This document shows, piece by piece, positions 58,104-64,000 of a stretch of DNA of 64,000 bases; within the stretch, counting starts at the first letter, position 1, and each line of letters opens with the position of its first letter. Source of the stretch: Chinchilla lanigera (taxonomy: Eukaryota; Chordata; Mammalia; Rodentia; Chinchillidae). The notes beneath the pieces are model-generated. The model was not told the DNA's origin. It did not search any database and worked only from the letters and a program-made list of their open reading frames with translations. The translations under genes were made by a program, and so were the position numbers. Location: assembly GCF_000276665.1 (NCBI RefSeq), contig NW_004955404.1, positions 34,434,160 through 34,498,159 of the forward strand. The letters run 5' to 3'.

Positions 58104-59839
58104 ATATCTATTGATTGGTAATGTGGTCCACACCATGATATTTGCAGAAATCGAATATTCACCTCAGAAGTCCACCCCCATTTGGCAGTAGCCAGGGAGG
58201 CACCCCTCTCCCCTCGTTGGGATGGTAATGGAGGAGACCTACTAGAGAGGGAAAACTCCCATTCTCACCTGTGTTAGGAGATCATATCCACTGTGGTGTC
58301 GGTAACGGTCACATGGGGAGCTGGGTTCCCTTCTCCCTGGTACACTAATGAGGGTGCTTCCCGGGGTATGTCAACAGGGTACGGAGGGACATACACTTCT
58401 ACTTCTATCCAGCAGTACAAAGGCAGAACTTCCCCCTCTTCCTGCCTGAGAGATGAAGGGAAAGGCAGTCAAAAGAGAAAGTTTAAATTAGATCCAGAGT
58501 TTCATTAAATAACATGTGTACATTTCAACAGAAGATTATTTATCATGTAAAGGAACAAGAAGATCTAAGATTGAATAAAAAGAAACACAAACACTAACTG
58601 CAAGAGCATAGTGATTTAGAATAATCTAACAAAGATTTGAGAACAGCCACAATAAAAATGCTTCTATGAGAAATTGTTAACGCACTTGAATAAATGAAAA
58701 AATGGAAAGCCTGAGTGAAGAAATAGCAAGTCTCAGAAAAGAAGGAGAAACAAATGGAAATTCTGGAACTGAAAAACACAATGTCTAAAATGAAAAAGTT
58801 CAGGAGTTGGGCTTAAGAACATAGTAGAGGAGACAGGGAAAAGAATCAGTGAACTGGAAGATAAAACAGTACAAATTCCTTATTGTAACAAAAGATAAAA
58901 GAAAATAATTCAATAGAGACTCAGAAATCTGTGGACTATAACAAAACTTCTAAAATTTATATCTTCAGAGAATTCCCCAAGGAAAGGAAAAAATGCTGGG
59001 CTGAAATGTTCTCAAAGAAATAATGGTTTTAAACTTCTAAAGTTTGGTGAAAAACATAAACTGTTTTTGGATGTAAACAGCTTTTGGATGTAAAGTGAAT
59101 CCCAAACAGAATAAACTTAAAGAAATTCACTATCTTAGTCAAGCTTTTAAAAACTAATAAAACTAATAAAAAAAATCTTGAAAGCATCAAGAGAAAAGAG
59201 ACACCTTATGTAATAGGGAAAACAATTAAAATGACAGCAGATTTCTCATTGGAAACCAGGGGGTCCAGAAAAAAGTGACACATTTTTGAACTATTAAAAA
59301 AGAGCTGTGGCCCAAATTTCTGGATCCAGTGAAAAACTCCTTGTAAGAGTGGAGAGAAAACTGACATTCTAACGTGAATGACAACAAAAAAATCTTCACC
59401 AGAATGTCAAAAGGAAGTTCTCTAATCAAAAGAGAACAATAAAGAAAGGAATCATAGAACATTAAGGAGGACAAAGATACACTAAATAAAAATATGGATA
59501 AATACAGTAAGCTTTCTTCTGTTGTTTCAAAATTATGTTTGCTGATTGAAACAAAACTTACAAGGCAGTAATGTCCACTGTCACAACTGTTGTGCAGCAT
59601 ACCGTGAGATATTCTAGTTACTGCAATAAGGAAAGAAAAGGAACCCATACAATTCAGAAAGAAACAAGTAAGTTTCTGTTTACAAATTTTCAAACAATCT
59701 CCAAAAATCTTCTAGACCTAGTATATGAGCTTAGCAACTTATAAGATAACCACACAAAAATCAATTGTATTTATAGTCACGAGCAATAAATACAGGAACA
59801 GTGATCTAATAAAATAATGCCATTTTAAAACTGAAAAGA

Positions 59840-59945
59840 GGGCTGGGGATTTAGCTCAGCGGCAAAGCGCCTGCCTGGCAAGCACAAGGTCGTGAGTTCG
59901 GTTCCCGGTACCGGAGAAAAACCAAAAAAACAAAACAAAACAAAA
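59840..59945 (+). mobile_element. ID-type SINE, young, nested in old LINE
   Basis: Full ID with one base fewer than its siblings at 'gcggcaaagcgcc'. Tail of (CAAAA)n. Perfect 14-bp TSD taaaactgaaaaga at 59826-59839 and 59946-59959. Confidence 0.95.
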
Positions 59946-60337
59946 TAAAACTGAAAAGAATGCCTCAACAAGTTAACAAATTTACAGGTCTTGTTAGCTG
60001 AAAACTACAGTGCTGATGAAAGAAATGAAAGAAAACCTAAAGATATACTGATGTCCTGCTTCATACATTAAGAAACTCAGTATAATAAAAATGTCAATCT
60101 TTTCCCAAATGTATATACAAGTTTAATGTTATTCTTATCAAAATAACAATAAAATTTTTGTACATATGAATAAGATTCATCTAAAATTTATATACAAAAA
60201 GGAATTAGAATATCTAAAGTAATTTTGAATAAGAAAAATTGAGAGGGATAACCCTACCAGATTCCAAGACTGGACAGATACAATAATGAAGATTGTGGGG
60301 TAAAAGAATACACACATGGAAGAACAGGGTAGAAAAG

Positions 60338-60359
60338 CTGATCTAAATCCCCAGCCCCA
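60338..60359 (-). mobile_element. Orphan 22-nt ID head fragment
   Basis: gctgatctaaatccccagcc plus cc equals the 5' end of the ID (antisense) with one mismatch (gctgaGct). The rest of the ID and its T tail are absent, and flanking L1 sequence also appears shortened. Confidence 0.6.
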
Positions 60360-61560
60360 AAAATGGATTTCTATATTTAACACCAAAACCATAATTTTTA
60401 AGAGAAAAAGTTGATACATTTGACTTTATCAAAATTGGAAATATCTGATCTATGAAATAGTCTATAAAAGAATTAAAAGATGAGTTACAGAGTGGAAGGA
60501 AATATTTACAAATTACATTTGCAAAAATGGACTAATATTTCAGATATAGATTCTCAAATGCTGTACTGAAACACAAAACCAAAAATCCAACAATCCAATT
60601 AAAACATGGGAAAATACATAAAAAATACCTTTTTTCTTACAAAGATACACATATGGCAAATAAGAACTTTAAAATATATACAACAGTATGAGCCATCAGG
60701 GAAAAGCAAATTAAAGCTATAATGAAATATTACCACATATCTATGAGGGTGATTAAAATACAAACACACTACCAAGTGCTAACAAGGATGTATAGCAAAG
60801 AGGTCATTTATTCCGGTGTGTAAAATCGTACATCCCCTCTGGAATAGAGTTCAGTGTTTGTTTGTTTGCTTGTTTGTTTTAAAATTGTACATGCAAATAC
60901 TATACAACCAAGCAGTTATACACCTGGACATTTATTCCAAAGAAATCAAAACTTACTTTCCTGCAAGACCTGAATATAAAGATTTATAGCAGCTTTATTC
61001 ATAAGGGCTAATAACAAGAAACAATTTACATGTCCTTCATGAGTAAATACTTAAACTAATCGTGGTACATCCATATCATGGACTACTATTCAACAGTACA
61101 CATCATGAGTTATTCATGCACGTGACAGCCTGGAGGAGTCTGCAGTGAATTATGTGATGGGAAGAAAGGTTATAGTCTCCAAAGTTTACATGACATATGA
61201 TTTCCCTCATATTCCCTCATTGGTATTAAAAATAACAGAAATGAACAACAGGTAAGTGGTTGCCAAGGGTTAAGAAGGTGCAAGGAGGAGGAAAGTGGCT
61301 GTGACTATGTATTAGTAGTAGAATAGTTCTATGGTGATGGCACTGTTTTGTGTCTCGATTGTATCAATGTCATATTGCAGTATTATATTATAATTTTGCA
61401 AGATGTCATAATAGGAAGAAACGGGGTGAAGGGTATACAGGAGGCTTCTTTTACCACTCTGAATTTACAACGATTCAGTAAAAAATGTCCTATAGAAGGA
61501 AGAAGAAAAATATTCTACATTGAAAAAATAAAATTTGTGTTAGAAGTCACCTAGAATAAT

Positions 61561-62554
61561 AGACTCACCAAGATTAAACGTAATAACATGAAACACTTAG
61601 ATCAAGAAAACATTTACAAAGAGAAAGTAGAAACCTTAAAGGAAATATAAGAAAAAATGAATAAAAGGTTTAGTATAATCTTAAATACAAATCTACTAAG
61701 ATCTGTTAGATATGAAGAGGGTTCTAAAATCTACAAATTCCACTAATTGTATAAGATTGCCACAAAAAGGAGTGCTAGGTGAACATTTAAGGGAATTTGG
61801 ACAACTCTCCTATTATATGGTACTTCATTCTTTAAAAGTGGGTTTGCAGAATAGCATACAATAGCTTGTAAAATTCAGTAGTAAAATCCTTTTTAAACAC
61901 AGTCCAGCATTTTTTATCTTGGGACTCTTTCTTAATTAATACTAAGAGCTCAGGATCTGATTTGTTGAGGATTGGCTTTGAAAGGCCTTGGCCCGTAGTA
62001 GTTGAGACAATTCCAACTCAGCCAAGAGCAAGACTTAGAATCCAGTCCTTTACTCCTATCATGCCAGGGATGTTTTGCTGCCTACAGTCATAAGCGAAGA
62101 TGTGATTCCTTTGGGTAGCTTGTTAGTCCCTGCAGCTGAGGACACCTTTACTGTTTATCCCACATACAGGTATCAGATCCAGGTATGAAAAAGACCGCAC
62201 TGCCGTGGTTGGTTCTAACCACCTCATTTTGTTGCCTGTGTATTTTGATCTTGGATGCGGCGAACGCTGGGTCCCTAACACAGCTACTCTTCTGTCTTCC
62301 TGACTTTGCCTCTGTAAATCCTGCTCCAACAGGTCTGGCCACTTACTCTTTTTTATGCTTTAAAATTTTTCAATTCAGATGAATTTAAAAGCAAATTCTT
62401 TATATTGTCTAAGAAAATACCAATTCATATGTGAATTTTTTTGTAGAATAGAAAAGTATGTAAACCTTCTTAATTCCTTTTGTAAAATAGGGCTTTCTAG
62501 CTTTCTTCTTCTCGTTATTCCCCAAAGGACATTTCCACTGCCTCCCCCCGCTCA
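61561..62554. other. Unique sequence
   Basis: No gene. Overlapping frames on both strands at 62123-62382 have no recognised domain. A few CpGs near 62195-62265. Confidence 0.45.
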
Positions 62555-62760
62555 GTGTGGCAACTCACTTATCAAACTCCTACACCTCCTTTTCATAAAT
62601 CACCTACTCACTCAAAGGTCACATTTCCCAAGAAGGCTCCTTGTCTCTAGAACAGGATTTTTTTTCATTTTCTCGTCTATGCGATAGATCCCTTTTGTAT
62701 CCTACTCCTCTTCCACTGGCAATTTAATGCTGTTCTCAGACCTCTCACTAACCCTTTTGA
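62555..62760 (+). mobile_element. L2-like 3' fragment
   Basis: 'cactcaaaggtcacatttcc', 'caagaaggctccttgtctct' match the ordered L2 3' module (ctcaaatgtcacctcc...aaggccttcc). Confidence 0.45.
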
Positions 62761-63002
62761 CATAATGTACTAGTTTAATATGTGAATGTTACACGCATGA
62801 TATTCATTAATATCTTCTCACATCCTGGACTTCAGAGGCCAAATAGAAATAATACATTAAGAAATTTGATCTAACCATAAAGAAGTTTGAATTCAGAGAA
62901 AATGGCAATATTAATCAAACCGAACAAAATGCAAAAATCCATAGATTTTGAAACTTTCATTTGAGATATAAAGTGCTTTCTAAGATTTTCTTTCTCTCTC
63001 TC

Positions 63003-63160
63003 TTTTTTTTTTTTTTTTGTTTTTGAGACAAGGTCTCTCTATGAAGTTCAGGCTGGACTTGAGCTCACTTTGTAGCCCAGACTGGTCTCAAATTCACAAT
63101 GATCCTCCTGCTTCAGCCTCCTGAGTGCTAGGATTACAGGCGTGCACCACCACACCCAGC
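63003..63160 (-). mobile_element. B1 SINE (7SL-derived, rodent)
   Basis: T tail at 63003-63019, then antisense B1: 'gagacaaggtctctctatga', 'ggctggacttgagctcactt', 'tgtagcccagactggtctca', 'ctcctgagtgctaggattac', ending 'ccacacccagc'. The 'ggctgga...cagactgg' pair is the internal duplication typical of rodent B1. TSD aagattttctt at 62982-62992 and 63161-63171, with a CT run between the left TSD and the tail. Confidence 0.94.
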
Positions 63161-63171
63161 AAGATTTTCTT

Positions 63172-64000
63172 AAAGTTGTCAACAAGTGCTAAGCATCAGA
63201 ATCTGAAGCTTCAGATGACTGGGTATAATACAGGGAACGCTTTGTCTTTTGCCTGGCTGGGATGTATGTTTTGTGTCTGTGGCAAGTTATCAGATAACTG
63301 CTCTTGGAGTCATTTCTAAGCCTTCAACAAAGAATTCAATTAGGTAAAACTGCCCAGAGAAAGAAATCCCAATATATTTTTAAACGACCTTTCTACTTGA
63401 TAACTAAAAACTATTTATAAGCCCAGTCTAAATCCCATCCCTTCTACCTCTTGAATACCAAAACTGAGCCAATAAACTTAAATAAACTAAACTAGATAAA
63501 TAAATAATAGATAAAAGAAAGGCACATGGTGAGTCAGTCATAACCTGCATGTTTGAGTTCTAGGATATAATACAAGATGAGTAAAAGAGAAAAGCCAAAG
63601 GTACAGCCTTATCACTAATGGCCCCTCTGTACCTTCATGGCCATCCCCCAGTGGAAAGTCGTGCAAATAGGTTGACTTTGGAAGTGCTCTAATTCTTTGG
63701 GCAATCACCCATCAGAGTGTTCTGTTTCACCAGTGATACAATCGCAACCTGTTACACGAGACAGAGCTTGCTCTTTTCCCAAAGCTTGGGGCAAATCTTT
63801 CTGCCCACAGAAAATAATTTATCAGTTCACCTTCCACTTACCAGAAGTAACTGCCTTGGAGTCCCTGTGCCCAGAGCCTCCTTGTGTGGTTCCAAATCCA
63901 GTGCGTCTGCCCATGTGTCCTGTGTACACTGGCTGAGCTCTCCCTTCTGCCAACACACATATTAATATTTCTAGCTCTTTTGAAGCTGTGATGGTGAGAT
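63172..64000. other. Unique sequence
   Basis: No exon or repeat recognised. Two overlapping 80-codon frames at 63697-63965 have no domain. Confidence 0.45.

Larger units (their letters stand above)
57500..61560 (+). mobile_element. Old HAL1/L1M-type LINE composite (plus strand)
   Basis: 57500-58540: probable 5' region ('ccaaatacaactaaaatctc'). 58545-59560: ORF1 remnant, A-rich and Lys/Glu-coding ('atggaaagcctgagtgaaga', 'gaaaccagggggtccagaaa', 'caaaaggaagttctctaatc'). 59600-61560: ORF2 C-terminal remnant and 3' part ('caaaaatcaattgtatttat', 'tggactactattcaacagta'). The RT core is absent between 59560 and 59600, so this is either HAL1 (half-L1) next to an L1M or one internally deleted element. 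Dense stops and indels show great age. Two young IDs are nested in it. Confidence 0.7.

Noticed and set aside
57790..58191. 133-codon plus-strand frame
   Set aside because: The frame reads from old LINE sequence through an antisense ID; a chimera of repeats, not a gene.
1..64000. CRISPR arrays, operons or bacterial-type mobile systems
   Set aside because: No such repeats, spacers or gene clusters; all evidence is of a mammalian, repeat-rich, gene-poor region.

Overview
This window is mammalian, almost certainly rodent, intergenic (or deep intronic) DNA. It is AT-rich and CpG-poor. I found no exon, open reading frame or RNA gene that I can defend as an intact host gene. The species signal comes from the retroposons. 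There are nine or ten tRNA-derived ID-type SINEs, several with perfect target-site duplications (TSDs) and A-rich tails. There is one B1 with the rodent-type internal duplication, and one dimeric B1+ID element. Dimers of that kind point away from mouse and rat, towards squirrel-, dormouse- or beaver-related rodents. I cannot name the species.

Layout. 1-5.4 kb: mostly unique sequence with MER5-, L2- and MIR-like fossils. 5.4-6.2 kb: a 38-bp tandem duplication, two young ID elements and a 100-N gap inside one of them. 6.7-11.1 kb: a long minus-strand L1 with a nested insertion that itself holds an ID. 11.1-19.6 kb: mostly unique, with a strong G-quadruplex motif at 13690. 19.6-22.3 kb: an L1 3' part carrying a 151-bp insert with a 17-bp TSD, a MER20-like element, a 145-N gap, a second copy of the insert sequence, and an L2. 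22.3-25.3 kb: unique. 25.4-30.3 kb: the most informative locus, a truncated RPL9 processed pseudogene fused head-on to a minus-strand L1 that keeps its 5' end but lacks its 3' half. 30.5-39.2 kb: MaLR-type LTRs, rodent interspersed repeats, a B1-ID dimer, L2, and a complete solo LTR with a TATAT duplication. 41.6-45.8 kb: an L1 with a 5' inversion, a long L2, another L1 3' part and an ID. 46-50.5 kb: MaLR LTRs, a MIR and an ID. 50.76 kb: a 3'-truncated 7SK RNA pseudogene. 51-57 kb: microsatellites, a CpG-rich patch, MIR, LTR and unique DNA. 57.5-61.6 kb: an old HAL1/L1M-type composite with nested IDs. 61.6-64 kb: L2, B1 and unique DNA.

Nothing here works together as a pathway. What the window records is a history of retrotransposition: L1-driven insertion of mRNA, 7SK, tRNA-derived and genomic templates, followed by deletions and duplications. 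I did not find a novel gene system. The observations most worth a second look are the RPL9/L1 junction, the TSD-flanked templated insertion, the tail-less 7SK copy, the ID fragment beheaded by a deletion, two long perfect inverted repeats, and the local CpG-rich patch.
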